The position numbers were made by a program, and so were the translations under genes. A DNA stretch of 64,000 nucleotides. Source: Tautonia sp040717455. GTDB lineage: Bacteria; Planctomycetota; Planctomycetia; Isosphaerales; Isosphaeraceae. The notes beneath the pieces were generated by a model. It made no database searches. It saw only the letters and a list, made by a program, of their open reading frames with translations, and was not told the origin of the DNA. This document shows positions 34,230-44,069 of this stretch, piece by piece; positions within the stretch are counted from its first letter, which is position 1, and each line of letters opens with the position of its first letter. The DNA lies in NCBI RefSeq assembly GCF_040717455.1, contig NZ_JBFEFH010000030.1, forward strand, positions 15,364-79,363, in the 5' to 3' direction.

Positions 34230-36749
34230 TCACGGGGCCTCATCTCGCCAGACGATCTCCCCCGACTCGACCCCCCAATCGGGGCCGAAGAAGCCGGCGC
34301 CTTCGACCGCCTCCAGCCCTTCGGCCAGGACCTCGGGACCGATCACCGTGAGGTCGGGATAGGCCACCCCCGAGACGAACACCGGCAGCCGATCGCTCAG
34401 CCGGAGGCCCTCGATCCCCGACCCTGAGACCGCCCCCACGCTCGCCCGCTCGCTCCCCGGCCGCGGCCGGATGAATAGGCAGGCCAGGTCGTCCCGCTCA
34501 CGATCGACCGCACCGACCCGCAACCGCCCCCGCTCGACGGCGACCGGGCCATCCCCGAGCAGGCCCGACCAGGCGGCATTCGAGTCAGCATGGCCGTAGA
34601 GCACGACGTTCCGATCCGGATCGGCGGCCGGGTCGAAGGCCGTGTCCGGGATCACGTCGATCGACCCGTTCCCGCGATAGCCGAACGTCTCGGCATCGTA
34701 CCGGGCCCGGGCCAGTGCCCAGGCGTTCTCCTCCTCCGAGCCGACCGTCCCATAGACCAACACCACCCGATGACGGAACGCATCCTTGAACGCCCCATAC
34801 CGATGCGGACCCTTCGATGCCCCATCCGGCTCCGGGACGACGCCCCAGCCGCCCGAATCCCCCGATCGGGCCAGCCAGACCGCGGGCGCGTCGTCCGGAC
34901 AGGGGGCCTCGATCGCCTCGCCGTCCAGCTCGAAGGCCACCGGCTCGCCCGATTCCAGGTGCCCGAGGTCGATGCTGAGCCGGGAGACGTTGCGGGTGGT
35001 CCCTTTGAACGAGCGGGCCTCGGGATCGTGGTCGATCGTCACCCGGCTCAAGGCGAAGGCCTGGTCTTGCAGCTCGATCGTCACCCAGTCGCACCGGCTC
35101 GAAACCCCCGGGCTGGCCGTGGTGAAGTCGACCCGACGCACGGCCGATCGCTCGGGGTTGCTCCGCCCCCGGAGGAAGTCGAACAGGGGGGGCCAGTCGA
35201 CGCACTCGTTCCCCCACCAGTGGCCGGCCCCGGGCCGTTCGTAATAGACGAAATCGGGGTGGAACCGGCCCAGCTCGGCCCGCATCGTCCGCGCCTGCGA
35301 GACCGGCACGTTGTCATCCTCATCGCCGTGCAGGACGTAGACGCCGTTGCGTCCCAGGTTCTCGACCAGGCCGACCGTGTCGCTCGGCGAGGCGGCCCGG
35401 GTCAGGACCTCGGCCGGGCCGTCGGGCACATCACGCCGCGACGCACCGGCATACGACCACATGCTCACCCAGCCCGCGCTCGGGGCGATGGCCGCCCAGC
35501 GGTCCGGGAAGGTGACGCCCAGGTGCCACGTCCCGTGGCCTCCCATCGAGTGCCCCGTCAGGTACGTTCGACTCGGATCGGTGCCGAGCGACGCCTGGGC
35601 GTGTTCGAGGACCTCCAGGGCGTCGAGCCGTCCCCAGTCCTCCCAGTCGAAGCCGTAGGGGCGGCGGTTGGTGGGGGCCACCAGATGCCCCCAAACTTTC
35701 GGGGCGTAGGCGTTGGCCTGGCCGATCGCCTCGACCGAGGCCCCATGCAAGGAGAGGAACAGGGCAGGGGCTTGATCGGCGTCGGCCTCGCCCGGCGTCA
35801 TCGGCTGGAGACCGTAGTACTGCACGCTGCCGTCGATTCCACTGATGAACGTTTGCTTTCGGCTCTGCTCGGGAGTCCTGACCCCAAGATCGAACCGCGT
35901 CTCATCGAGCACCCGGTGAGAATCGCCCGACCGTTCGACCAGACGGACGACGAGGGGAATCGTTTCGACCCCCGAGGCGACCGGCTCGGCCGATTGCACG
36001 GCAAACCCGACCTTGCGGACACTCAAGGGGAGCAGGGGAGGGACCGGGGTGATTTCCCGAGGCGAGTCCTCTGCGTCCCCAAGGCTCGCCTCGATCGTGA
36101 GATCGGCGGCCGGTGTGGTCGCGGCGTTCCGCACCAGGACCGCCGCGAGGGACTCGACCGGCTTCCCTGCGACCAGGTCCGGGAGAGTCGGATCGCTCGC
36201 ATCAAGCTGCAAAGGCTTCTCCGGTTCGACGAGCCGGGCCCGCAAGCGTCCGCGGCCGACCGAGAAGAGCAGGGGGGTTCGCCCTGCCTTCAAGGCCACC
36301 GGCAGGCGAAGCCAGCCGTAGGAGTAGGGGTCGCCCGTCCGGGGGATCCCATCGACATAGACCATCGAATGCCCGGCGGCCTCGAGGATCATCACGCGGT
36401 CGCTCTCCGACTCCACCTCGACCGCGACGTACGCCCCCCGGAGCGACCGGCCCTGGAACCAGCCGTCCTCATTGGCCGAGACGCTTTGCCAGGCTCGCGA
36501 CCGATCGCCGGGAAGCATGACCTCGTCGCCGGCCTGGGGCATCGACCAGTCGCCGGAAACGACCCGGGCCTCGACCGGATCGACATGGACGGGGGACCGG
36601 CCCCCGCTGCCGATCCCGGGGAGGGCCAGGGCCTCCCGGATCTCGATCAGCGCCGGGTCGTCTGCCCCCGCCACCGTCGCCGACAGGGCGGTCAGCAGGG
36701 CCACGAGGATCGCCGGCCGATGCGGCCCGCTGGGTGGGGTTCGATTCAC
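34230..36749 (-). CDS. Exported prolyl-oligopeptidase-like alpha/beta hydrolase
   Basis: The GTG at 36749 follows GGAG at 7 bases and yields 839 residues with a signal peptide (ILVALLTALSATVAGADD). The N-terminal 300 residues are beta-rich and may be a jelly-roll or propeller-like accessory part. The hydrolase domain spans about residues 305-560: TGHSMGGHGTW with Ser401, LHGDEDDNVPVSQ supplying Asp, and YYERPGAGHWWGNECVDWP supplying His. The C-terminal third continues with a second beta-rich region. The N-terminus-catalytic-C-terminus order resembles peptidase S9/poly(ester) hydrolases of planctomycetes. Substrate unknown. It is convergent to parB and divergent from the M13 peptidase gene. 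Confidence 0.82.
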   Translation of the reverse strand: MNRTPPSGPHRPAILVALLTALSATVAGADDPALIEIREALALPGIGSGGRSPVHVDPVEARVVSGDWSMPQAGDEVMLPGDRSRAWQSVSANEDGWFQGRSLRGAYVAVEVESESDRVMILEAAGHSMVYVDGIPRTGDPYSYGWLRLPVALKAGRTPLLFSVGRGRLRARLVEPEKPLQLDASDPTLPDLVAGKPVESLAAVLVRNAATTPAADLTIEASLGDAEDSPREITPVPPLLPLSVRKVGFAVQSAEPVASGVETIPLVVRLVERSGDSHRVLDETRFDLGVRTPEQSRKQTFISGIDGSVQYYGLQPMTPGEADADQAPALFLSLHGASVEAIGQANAYAPKVWGHLVAPTNRRPYGFDWEDWGRLDALEVLEHAQASLGTDPSRTYLTGHSMGGHGTWHLGVTFPDRWAAIAPSAGWVSMWSYAGASRRDVPDGPAEVLTRAASPSDTVGLVENLGRNGVYVLHGDEDDNVPVSQARTMRAELGRFHPDFVYYERPGAGHWWGNECVDWPPLFDFLRGRSNPERSAVRRVDFTTASPGVSSRCDWVTIELQDQAFALSRVTIDHDPEARSFKGTTRNVSRLSIDLGHLESGEPVAFELDGEAIEAPCPDDAPAVWLARSGDSGGWGVVPEPDGASKGPHRYGAFKDAFRHRVVLVYGTVGSEEENAWALARARYDAETFGYRGNGSIDVIPDTAFDPAADPDRNVVLYGHADSNAAWSGLLGDGPVAVERGRLRVGAVDRERDDLACLFIRPRPGSERASVGAVSGSGIEGLRLSDRLPVFVSGVAYPDLTVIGPEVLAEGLEAVEGAGFFGPDWGVESGEIVWRDEAP

Positions 36750-37076
36750 GAGAAGGCTCCTCTTGATCCGTCGTCGTCCGGTGTTGCTGGCCGCGAAACC
36801 CTCGGCCGGCCGGGGCCGATTATCCCCGACGGAACGCCTCAGGGGAACCATCCCTCCGCCTCGCCGGGGCCGATCCGGTCGGAGACGGCCGGGCGGTCCC
36901 GTCCTCATTCCGGCGTGAATGGCCTGGAATCGGATCGAGGGATCGGCTGCAATGGTTCCGACGTCCATGAGCAGGGCGAGCGGCATGGATCCCCTCCCGT
37001 CGGGTCGAAGGTCCCGGCCGAGGGCGTTCCGCCACCATGCCCGAGCCCGCATGATTCACCCAAGGAGCCTCATCCG
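36750..37076. promoter_or_regulatory. Divergent promoter region between hydrolase and M13 peptidase genes
   Basis: This 327-base gap separates two divergent genes and must hold both promoters. I see no clear palindrome or promoter box. AAGGAG stands about 9 bases before the M13 start. Confidence 0.4.
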
Positions 37077-39125
37077 ATGACTTATCCGGCCCGCGTCGCG
37101 ATGGTCGCGTCGCTGTTGCTGATTGCAGTCCAAGGCGCTCTCGCCTCCGACCCGGTCGATTCCTCGAAGCCGACGCTTCGATCGGGGATCGACCTCTCGA
37201 ACACCGATCCGGCGATCCGACCGCAGGACGACCTGTTCCGCCATGTGAACGGCAAGTGGCTGCTCGAGGCGGAGATCCCCGCCGATCGCTCGGCCGACGG
37301 GGCCTTCTACGCCCTCCGCGACGAGGCCGAGGAAGACCTGAAGGCCCTGATCGAGCGTGCGGCCGAGACTGGCGGCGAGCCCGGCTCGGAGACGCAAAAG
37401 GTCGGCGACCTGTTCGCCAGCTTCATGGATGAAGACCGCGTCGAGGAACTCGGCCTGGAGCCGATCCGCGACGAGCTGGCGAAGGTGGACGCGATCGAAT
37501 CGAAGGACGAATTCCTCCAGACCCTGGCCGAGCTGGAGCGGGTGGGGGTCGATGGCCTGTTCGGCGGCTACGTCGATACCGATGCCCGGCAGTCCGACGC
37601 CTACATCCTCAACCTGTACCAGGGGGGGATCGGCCTGCCGGACGAGTCGTACTACCGCGACGAGAAGTTCGCGCCGATCCGGGAGGCGTACCTCGATCAC
37701 ATCGCTCGCATGTTCACGCTGGCCGATGTCGCCGATGCGGAGCAGAAGGCCCAGCAGGTGATGGATCTGGAGACCCAACTGGCGTCGCACCACTGGGACC
37801 GCGTCCGGAGCCGGGACGCGACCCTCACCTACAACAAGAAGGACCGCGAGGCCCTGGCCGAACTGACCCCGGGCTTCGACTGGCCCCGCTACTTCGATGC
37901 CTACGGCGCGGGCGGGATCGAGCAGGTCATCATCGCCCAGCCGAGCTACTTCGAGGCGATGGATGAGGTCCTGGACGGGATCCCTCTCGACCAGTGGAAG
38001 ACCTGGCTGACCTGGAACGTCCTGCACGCCTATGCCCCGTACCTGAACGAGGCGATGGTTGCCGAGAATTTCGACTTCTTCGGCAAGACCCTGACCGGGG
38101 CCGAGGAGAACCGCCCGCGGTGGAAGCGCGGGGTCCAGGTCGTCGAAGGGTCGCTCGGCGAGGCCGTCGGCAAGCTGTTCGTCGAGGAACACTTCCCGCC
38201 CCGGGCCAAGGAACGGATGGAAGAACTGGTCGCCAACCTGATCGAGGCCTATCGCCAGGGGATCAACGGCCTCGACTGGATGGGGGAGGAGACCAAGGCG
38301 AAGGCCCTGGAGAAGCTGGAGACCTTCAACCCGAAGATCGGTTATCCCGACACCTGGCGTGATTACTCGGCGTTGGAGATCGCTCCCGACGACCTCGTCG
38401 GCAACATCCAGCGCGCGACCGCCTTCGAGGTCGATCGGAACCTGAAGAAGCTCGGCCAGGAGGTCGACCGGGGCGAGTGGTTCATGACTCCGCAGACGGT
38501 CAATGCCTATTACAACCCGGGCATGAACGAGATCGTCTTCCCGGCGGCGATCCTGCGTCCCCCCTTCTTCGACATGGAGGCCGACGACGCCGCCAATTAC
38601 GGGGCGATCGGCGCAGTGATCGGCCACGAGATCGGCCACGGGTTCGATGACCAGGGGTCGAAATATGATGGCCTGGGCAACCTGAACGACTGGTGGACCG
38701 ACTCCGACCGCGAGGAGTTCGACGCCCGAGCCGGCAAGCTCATCGAGCAGTACAACGGCTTCGAGCCGGACCAGCTCCCCGGGCAGACGGTCAACGGCGC
38801 CCTGACGATCGGCGAGAACATCGGCGACCTCGGCGGCCTGACCATCGCGCACCGGGCCTACCGGATCTCGCTCGACGGCGAGGAGCCGCCGGTCATCGAC
38901 GGACTGACCGGCGATCAACGTTTCTTCATGGGATGGGCCCAGGTCTGGCGGACCAAATACCGCGACGCCGAGCTGACCCGCCGGCTGGCCACCGACCCCC
39001 ACTCCCCGGCCGAGTTCCGCTGCAACGGCGTGATCCGCAACATGCCCGAGTTCTACGACGCATTCGGCGTGAAGGAGGGGGATGACCTGTATCTCCCGCC
39101 CGAAGAACGTGTCAAGATCTGGTGA
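37077..39125 (+). CDS. Exported M13 (neprilysin-like) zinc metallopeptidase
   Basis: A 682-residue protein with signal peptide (residues 1-24). NAYYNP (476-481), HEIGHGFDD beginning at residue 517 (two zinc His) and GENIGDLGG (579-587, the third ligand Glu) are the M13 hallmarks, and the protein ends LPPEERVKIW, matching the conserved C-terminal KIW/VW ending. RPQDDLFRHVNGKWL in the N-terminal domain also fits. It cleaves small peptides outside the cytoplasm. Length is normal for the family. AAGGAG precedes the ATG; a strong terminator follows the stop. Confidence 0.95.
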   Translation: MTYPARVAMVASLLLIAVQGALASDPVDSSKPTLRSGIDLSNTDPAIRPQDDLFRHVNGKWLLEAEIPADRSADGAFYALRDEAEEDLKALIERAAETGGEPGSETQKVGDLFASFMDEDRVEELGLEPIRDELAKVDAIESKDEFLQTLAELERVGVDGLFGGYVDTDARQSDAYILNLYQGGIGLPDESYYRDEKFAPIREAYLDHIARMFTLADVADAEQKAQQVMDLETQLASHHWDRVRSRDATLTYNKKDREALAELTPGFDWPRYFDAYGAGGIEQVIIAQPSYFEAMDEVLDGIPLDQWKTWLTWNVLHAYAPYLNEAMVAENFDFFGKTLTGAEENRPRWKRGVQVVEGSLGEAVGKLFVEEHFPPRAKERMEELVANLIEAYRQGINGLDWMGEETKAKALEKLETFNPKIGYPDTWRDYSALEIAPDDLVGNIQRATAFEVDRNLKKLGQEVDRGEWFMTPQTVNAYYNPGMNEIVFPAAILRPPFFDMEADDAANYGAIGAVIGHEIGHGFDDQGSKYDGLGNLNDWWTDSDREEFDARAGKLIEQYNGFEPDQLPGQTVNGALTIGENIGDLGGLTIAHRAYRISLDGEEPPVIDGLTGDQRFFMGWAQVWRTKYRDAELTRRLATDPHSPAEFRCNGVIRNMPEFYDAFGVKEGDDLYLPPEERVKIW

Positions 39126-39135
39126 TGCGCTCGCG

Positions 39136-39168
39136 CCTGGCGGGGTGGCCGTGCGTCACCCCGCCAGG
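39136..39168. terminator. Bidirectional terminator between M13 and GntP genes
   Basis: CCTGGCGGGGTG (39136-39147) pairs perfectly with CACCCCGCCAGG (39157-39168), 12 bases with a 9-base loop. It overlaps the stop codon of the convergent permease gene. Confidence 0.7.
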
Positions 39169-40544
39169 GCCGAGGCCGTCGCGGCGAGGATGAAGACCGC
39201 GGCGGTCTTGATCAGGGTAATCACGAAAATATCCGGGTACGATTGCCGATGCGTCAATCCCGTGATGGCAAGCAGGGTGATCACCGCCCCGTTGTGGGGC
39301 AGGGTGTCCATGCCCCCGGAGGCCATCGAGGCGATGCGGTGGAGCAGCTCGGGGCTGATCCCCTGGGCCTGGGCGGCGTCGAGCGCCTGGCGGCCCATCA
39401 CCTCCAGCGCGATCGAGAGCCCGCCCGAGGCCGACCCGGTGATCGCCGCCAGGACGTTGACGGCGACCGCCTGGGAGATGAGCACATGCCGACTCACGTC
39501 GAGCACCATCGACCGGACGATCTCGAAGCCCGGCAGGGTCTTGATGACCGTGCCGAATCCGACCTCCGAGGCCGTGTTGAAGATCGCCGGCAATGATCCC
39601 GCCGCCGCGGCGGAGAGGGACGCCGAGACCGAGTCCCTCATCCGACCGGAGTTCAAGGCCAAGGTCGCCAGGATTCCCGCCGAGAGGGCGACGATCACGG
39701 CCCAGGTCGAGGCCGCATCCCGCGGGCGTGTCTCGGGGAAGTCGCGGAGCAAGGACGCCTCGGGGTACCACGTCTCGACCGACCAGGCGGTCCGGCTCAG
39801 GACGAAGTTGACCGTGAGCACTACAAGTAACGGCACGACCGCGGCCCAGAGAGGCGGGAGCCGATCGGCCGATCGGGCCGCGGGCTCGTTCTGGTGGCCG
39901 GTGCCGTAACCCTCGCCAAGCAACGCCGCGCGGGCCCGTCGTCGTTCCAGCCAGACAAGGCCGCCGATCAAGACCATGGCCCCGCCGATCGTCCCGGTCA
40001 GCGGGGCCGCATACGCATCGGTCCCGAAGAAGCGCGTGGGGATGATGTTCTGGACCTGAGGCGTGCCGGGCAGGGCATCCATTGTGAACGTGAACGCCCC
40101 GAGGGCGATGGCCGCCGGCAAGAGTCGCTTGGGGATGCCGGCGTCTCGGAACAGGGCCGCCCCCAGCGGATAAACCGCGAACGCGACCACGAACAGGGAG
40201 ACGCCGCCATACGTGAGGACCGCCCCGGCGAGGACGACCGCCGGGATCGCGTGGCGAGGCCCCAAGGCCCGGGTCATGGCGGCGGCGATCGCGGCGGCCG
40301 AACCGCTCGAATCCATCAGCTTGCCGAACATCGCTCCCAGCAGGAACAGGGGGAAGAAGGCCCGGACGAACCCGGCCACGCCAGTCATGAACAGTTCGGT
40401 GTAGGCGGGTAGGAGCGGCATCCCCGACAGCGCCGCGGCTAGCAAGGCGCAGAGCGGGGCGAAGACGATGACGGGCAGGCCGCGATAGGCTACCGTCATC
40501 AAGAGGCCAAGGGCCACGACAATCGCTCCCACCTCGATCAGCAT
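39156..40544 (-). CDS. GntP-family permease
   Basis: A 462-residue transporter with about 12 membrane helices. FFPLFLLGAMFGKLMDSSGSAAAIA, FTMDALPGTPQVQNIIPTRFFGTDAYAAP and SASGGLSIALEVMG match the gluconate:H+ symporter (GntP) fold. Its position 71 bases after the thiolase gene in a CoA-transferase/thiolase/SDR cluster points to uptake of acetoacetate, 3-hydroxybutyrate or another short acid rather than gluconate. This substrate call is inference. It ends at the terminator shared with the M13 gene. Confidence 0.85.
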   Translation of the reverse strand: MLIEVGAIVVALGLLMTVAYRGLPVIVFAPLCALLAAALSGMPLLPAYTELFMTGVAGFVRAFFPLFLLGAMFGKLMDSSGSAAAIAAAMTRALGPRHAIPAVVLAGAVLTYGGVSLFVVAFAVYPLGAALFRDAGIPKRLLPAAIALGAFTFTMDALPGTPQVQNIIPTRFFGTDAYAAPLTGTIGGAMVLIGGLVWLERRRARAALLGEGYGTGHQNEPAARSADRLPPLWAAVVPLLVVLTVNFVLSRTAWSVETWYPEASLLRDFPETRPRDAASTWAVIVALSAGILATLALNSGRMRDSVSASLSAAAAGSLPAIFNTASEVGFGTVIKTLPGFEIVRSMVLDVSRHVLISQAVAVNVLAAITGSASGGLSIALEVMGRQALDAAQAQGISPELLHRIASMASGGMDTLPHNGAVITLLAITGLTHRQSYPDIFVITLIKTAAVFILAATASALAG

Positions 40545-40615
40545 TGGTCTAGGTCCCTGGGATCATTGGAACGGCGTGTCGGCATGGAATGATTCGTCTC
40601 GGTCGTGACTGGCGA

Positions 40616-41767
40616 TCACTCCGGCGCCCTCAGGAGTGCCGCCACGCCCATGCCTCCCCCGACGCAGAGACTGATGGCGGCCTGATGGACGGACCCTCGT
40701 GCGATCTGATGCGCCGCGTGGACTGCCAGCCGGGCGCCGCTGGCCCCAATCGGATGCCCGAGGGCGATGGCGCCGCCGCAGCGATTCACGGTCGCTTCGG
40801 GCACTGCCAGTTCTCGGACGCAGGCGAGCACCTGGGCGGCGAACGCCTCGTTGATCTCGACCGCGTCGCAGTCGGCCAGGGAGCACCGCCGCCGATCGCA
40901 GAGTCGACGCAGGGCATGCACCGGGCCGAGACCCATCTGCGCCGGCTCGCAGCCGACCGCGACCGAATCGACCCAGTCGCAGAGGATCGGCCACGACTCG
41001 CGGACGGCCAGGGCGTGATCGGCCAGCATGAGCATGGCCGCGCCGTCGTTGATCCCGCTGGCGTTGCCGGCCGTGACGGTGCCGTCGGGGTCGAAGACAC
41101 CCTTCAGACGGGAGAGGTCGTCGAGGGTCGTTCCCGGTCGGGGGTGCTCGTCGGTCTCAAGCCCTTCGACGGAGACCCGTTCATCGTCGAACGCGCCGGA
41201 CTCCTCGGCGTCGGCGTAACGCTGCTGGCTGCGAGCGGCCCAGGCGTCCTGGCTGCGGCGGTCGATGGCGTACGAGGTGGCCATGGCCTCGGCCAGGAGG
41301 CCCATGTGACGGCCGTCGAAGGCGTCGAGCAGGCCATCGCGGAGGATCGAATCGACGAGCGGGGCGTCCCCCAGCTTCAGGCCCTGCCGGGCGCGGGGGA
41401 GCAGGTAGGGGGCGCCCGACATTGACTCGGTGCCGCCGCAGAGGACGGCCCGTGCCTCTCCGCTCCGGATGGCCTGAGCGGCCAGTCGAACGGCCTGCAA
41501 ACCCGATCCGCACATCATATTCACGGTGAAGGCCGGGACCTCCGGCGGCAGGCCGAGGCGGATGCCCACCTGCCGGGCGATGTTCATGCCGTGCCCTGCG
41601 CCGAGGACGTTGCCGATGATGACCTGATCGATCATCGACCCGTCGACCTGATCGGCAACCGGCCAGGCCGCCGCGCAGGCCAGGTCGACCGGGGAGAGCC
41701 GCTTCAAGGCCCCGAGAAAACGGCCCTGGGGGGTTCGCTTGGCCGCGACGATGCAGAGGCGATCCAT
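40616..41767 (-). CDS. Acetyl-CoA C-acetyltransferase (thiolase)
   Basis: A 383-residue thiolase with the acyl-accepting cysteine in TVNMMCGSGLQAV (Cys86), the histidine in GGAIALGHPIGASGARL and the second cysteine in SLCVGGGMGVAAL near the C-terminus. VEINEAFAAQVLACV is also typical. It cleaves or forms acetoacetyl-CoA. It overlaps the CoA-transferase stop by one base (TGATG) and precedes the permease. Length and motifs match the degradative AtoB type. Confidence 0.92.
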   Translation of the reverse strand: MDRLCIVAAKRTPQGRFLGALKRLSPVDLACAAAWPVADQVDGSMIDQVIIGNVLGAGHGMNIARQVGIRLGLPPEVPAFTVNMMCGSGLQAVRLAAQAIRSGEARAVLCGGTESMSGAPYLLPRARQGLKLGDAPLVDSILRDGLLDAFDGRHMGLLAEAMATSYAIDRRSQDAWAARSQQRYADAEESGAFDDERVSVEGLETDEHPRPGTTLDDLSRLKGVFDPDGTVTAGNASGINDGAAMLMLADHALAVRESWPILCDWVDSVAVGCEPAQMGLGPVHALRRLCDRRRCSLADCDAVEINEAFAAQVLACVRELAVPEATVNRCGGAIALGHPIGASGARLAVHAAHQIARGSVHQAAISLCVGGGMGVAALLRAPE

Positions 41768-43329
41768 CAGTCTTCCTCGGTGTTCCGATCGAATGCGGAG
41801 ATCGGCATCGTTTTGGGTTCGCGGATGATGGGGCGGAACCCCATCTGGTCGATCACGTCGCGCCGGAGGTCGATGCCCGGCGCGACCTCGATCAGCTCCA
41901 GGCCCTCCGCCGTCAAGCGGAAGACGGCCCGCTCGGTGACGTATAGTGCCTCCTGCCCTTTCTGGCGGGCGACGTCGGCCGCATAGGAGAGTTGCTCCAC
42001 GATCGGGACGAACTTGCGGACGTCCCCTTCCCGGACGATCCGCAAGCGGCCGTTGAAGACCTCGACCTCAAGTCCGCCGGAGGTCATGGTGCCGCAGAAG
42101 ACGACCCGGCGAGCATTCTGGGAGATGTTCACGAATCCGCCAACACCCGCGAGCCGGGTGCCGAAGCGAGAGACGTTGACGTTGCCCCTCTGGTCGATCT
42201 CGGCGGCCCCCAGCGCGGCGAAGTCGAGGCCGCCGCCGTCGTAGAAGTCGAACTGGGCCGGTTGATCGACGATCGCCTCGGGGTGACTTGAGGCGCCGAA
42301 GCTCAGGCCGCCGGCCGGGACGCCGCCGATCGGGCCGCTCTCGACGGTCAGGGTGACGGAGCCGAGTAATCCGCGCTCGGCGGCGATCAGGGCAATTCCT
42401 TCCGGCATGCCGATGCCGAGGTTGGCGATCGCCCCGGCCTCCAGCTCGTCGCAGGCCCGCGAGGCGATGATCCGGCGCACTCCCGCCGGCAAGCGAGGGC
42501 GATCGTCGAGCAGGTCCACATCGCCGGCCCGGCTGTAGGTGGGGTTGAACGCCTCGGCGAAGGTCTGGTCGTGCTGATGCTCGGGGGCGATGACGACCCG
42601 ATCGATCAGGATGCCCGGCACCCGGACCGCCATGGGAGGGGCGGCATGGGGGAGGAGCCGACGGACCTGGGCGATGACCGTCCCCCCGCAATTGTGGACG
42701 GCCTGGGCGATGGCCAGGACCTCGCCGATGATCGCCTCGTCATCCATGACGAGGTTCCCGTGGATGTCGGCCGCCGTCCCCCGGATCAGGCCGATGTGCA
42801 CCGGGAAGGCCCGATAGAAGAGCCAGGGGCGGCCGTCGAGCTCGATCCGCTGGACCAAGTCGGCCGTCGATCGCGTGTTGAGGCGGCCTCCGCGGTGGAC
42901 CGGGTCGATGAATGTCCCCAGGCCGACGCCGGTGATGCAGCCGGGCCGTCCGGCGGCGATGTCGCGGAGCAGGTGGCAGATGACCCCCTGGGGGAAGTTG
43001 TACGCCTCGATCTCGTTCTCCATCGCGAGGCGACCGATCCGGGGTGCGAGTCCCCAGTGGCCGCCGACGACCCGGGCCAGCAAGCCCCGATGACCCAAGT
43101 GATTCAGGCCGCGGTCGCCGCCGTCTCCCTGGCCGGCGGCGTAGAGCAGGGTCAGGTTCCGGGGGCGGCCGGTGTCCAGGAATCGGGCCTCGATCGCCGC
43201 CGTGAGGGCCTCGGGGTGGGCCGCGCCGACGAAGCCTCCGCTGACGAGGGTCTGCCCATCGTCGAGGTCCTCGACCGCCTCGGCGGCGGAGCACAGGAGT
43301 CTTTCGATGCGAGGGGTCACGCCCACCAT
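41767..43329 (-). CDS. Acetate/3-ketoacid CoA-transferase (YdiF/propionate CoA-transferase type)
   Basis: A single-chain CoA-transferase of about 520 residues, fusing alpha and beta halves. The N-terminal half has GQTLVSGGFVGAAHPEAL and GVGLGTFIDPVHRGGRLN; the C-terminal half has ANLGIGMPEGIA and TLTVESGPIGGVPAGG, where Glu330 is the expected thioester-forming residue. It likely activates acetoacetate or a short acid with CoA from acetyl- or succinyl-CoA, feeding the thiolase. It overlaps the SDR gene by 13 bases at the ATG; a GTG at 43320 would give a 4-base overlap and is an equally good start. Confidence 0.9.
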   Translation of the reverse strand: MVGVTPRIERLLCSAAEAVEDLDDGQTLVSGGFVGAAHPEALTAAIEARFLDTGRPRNLTLLYAAGQGDGGDRGLNHLGHRGLLARVVGGHWGLAPRIGRLAMENEIEAYNFPQGVICHLLRDIAAGRPGCITGVGLGTFIDPVHRGGRLNTRSTADLVQRIELDGRPWLFYRAFPVHIGLIRGTAADIHGNLVMDDEAIIGEVLAIAQAVHNCGGTVIAQVRRLLPHAAPPMAVRVPGILIDRVVIAPEHQHDQTFAEAFNPTYSRAGDVDLLDDRPRLPAGVRRIIASRACDELEAGAIANLGIGMPEGIALIAAERGLLGSVTLTVESGPIGGVPAGGLSFGASSHPEAIVDQPAQFDFYDGGGLDFAALGAAEIDQRGNVNVSRFGTRLAGVGGFVNISQNARRVVFCGTMTSGGLEVEVFNGRLRIVREGDVRKFVPIVEQLSYAADVARQKGQEALYVTERAVFRLTAEGLELIEVAPGIDLRRDVIDQMGFRPIIREPKTMPISAFDRNTEED

Positions 43330-44069
43330 CCCCCGTTGACGTGGATCGTCTGGCCGGTGATGTAGCCGGCCAGGTCGCTGGAGAGGAAGAGGATCGCATG
43401 GGCGATCTCCTCCGGCTCGCCGAACCGGTTCAGGGGGATGTCGGCGAGCATCCGGGTGCGGACCTCCTCGGGGATCGTCTTGCCCATGTCGGTCAGGACG
43501 ACGCCGGGGGCGACCGCGTTGACGGTGATGCGGCGGGGGGCCAGTTCCTTGCTGAGGACCTTGGTCATCGCGATCACCCCGGCCTTGGCCGCCGCGTAGT
43601 TCGCCTGACCGAAGAAGCCGACGACCCCGGAAATCGAGGCGAGATTGACGATCCGGCCGCCGTCGCCCATGAATCCGAGGGCCGCCCGGCAGACGCGGAA
43701 GACGCCGCCCAGGTCGGTGTCGATGACGGCTTGCCACTCATCGTCGCTCATCTTCCGGAGGGTCCGGTCCCGGATGACGGCGGCATTGTTGACGACGATG
43801 TCGAGCCGGCCGAAGCGCTCGCGAATGGCCGTCATCATGGCGTCGACCTGCTTCGGGTCGCAGACGTCGGCCGGCAAGGCGATGGCCCGATCTCCCAGCC
43901 CCTCGGCGACGGCTCGGGCACGCTCGGCGTTCTGGCCGGCGGGGTCGGGCGGGTAGTTGATGACCACGGCGGCCCCCGCCGCGTGCAAGGCCAGGGCCGA
44001 GGCCCGTCCCAGTCCCTGGCCCGATCCGGTGACGAGGGCCACCTTGCCGCCGATGTCGATTCCGATCAC
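43317..44069 (-). CDS. Short-chain dehydrogenase (FabG/3-hydroxybutyryl type)
   Basis: A 250-residue SDR starting at a GTG with GGAGAG upstream. TGSGQGLGRA binds the dinucleotide, NNAAVIRD follows, and the catalytic Ser-Tyr-Lys set is in NLASISGVVGFFGQANYAAAKAG. ITVNAVAPGVVLTDM and ITGQTIHVNGGWWA complete the family pattern. The arginine-poor loop after beta-2 (NYPPDP) does not decide NAD or NADP. In this operon it probably oxidises 3-hydroxybutyrate or a 3-hydroxyacyl-CoA. It is the first gene of the four-gene unit. Confidence 0.88.
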   Translation of the reverse strand: MIGIDIGGKVALVTGSGQGLGRASALALHAAGAAVVINYPPDPAGQNAERARAVAEGLGDRAIALPADVCDPKQVDAMMTAIRERFGRLDIVVNNAAVIRDRTLRKMSDDEWQAVIDTDLGGVFRVCRAALGFMGDGGRIVNLASISGVVGFFGQANYAAAKAGVIAMTKVLSKELAPRRITVNAVAPGVVLTDMGKTIPEEVRTRMLADIPLNRFGEPEEIAHAILFLSSDLAGYITGQTIHVNGGWWA

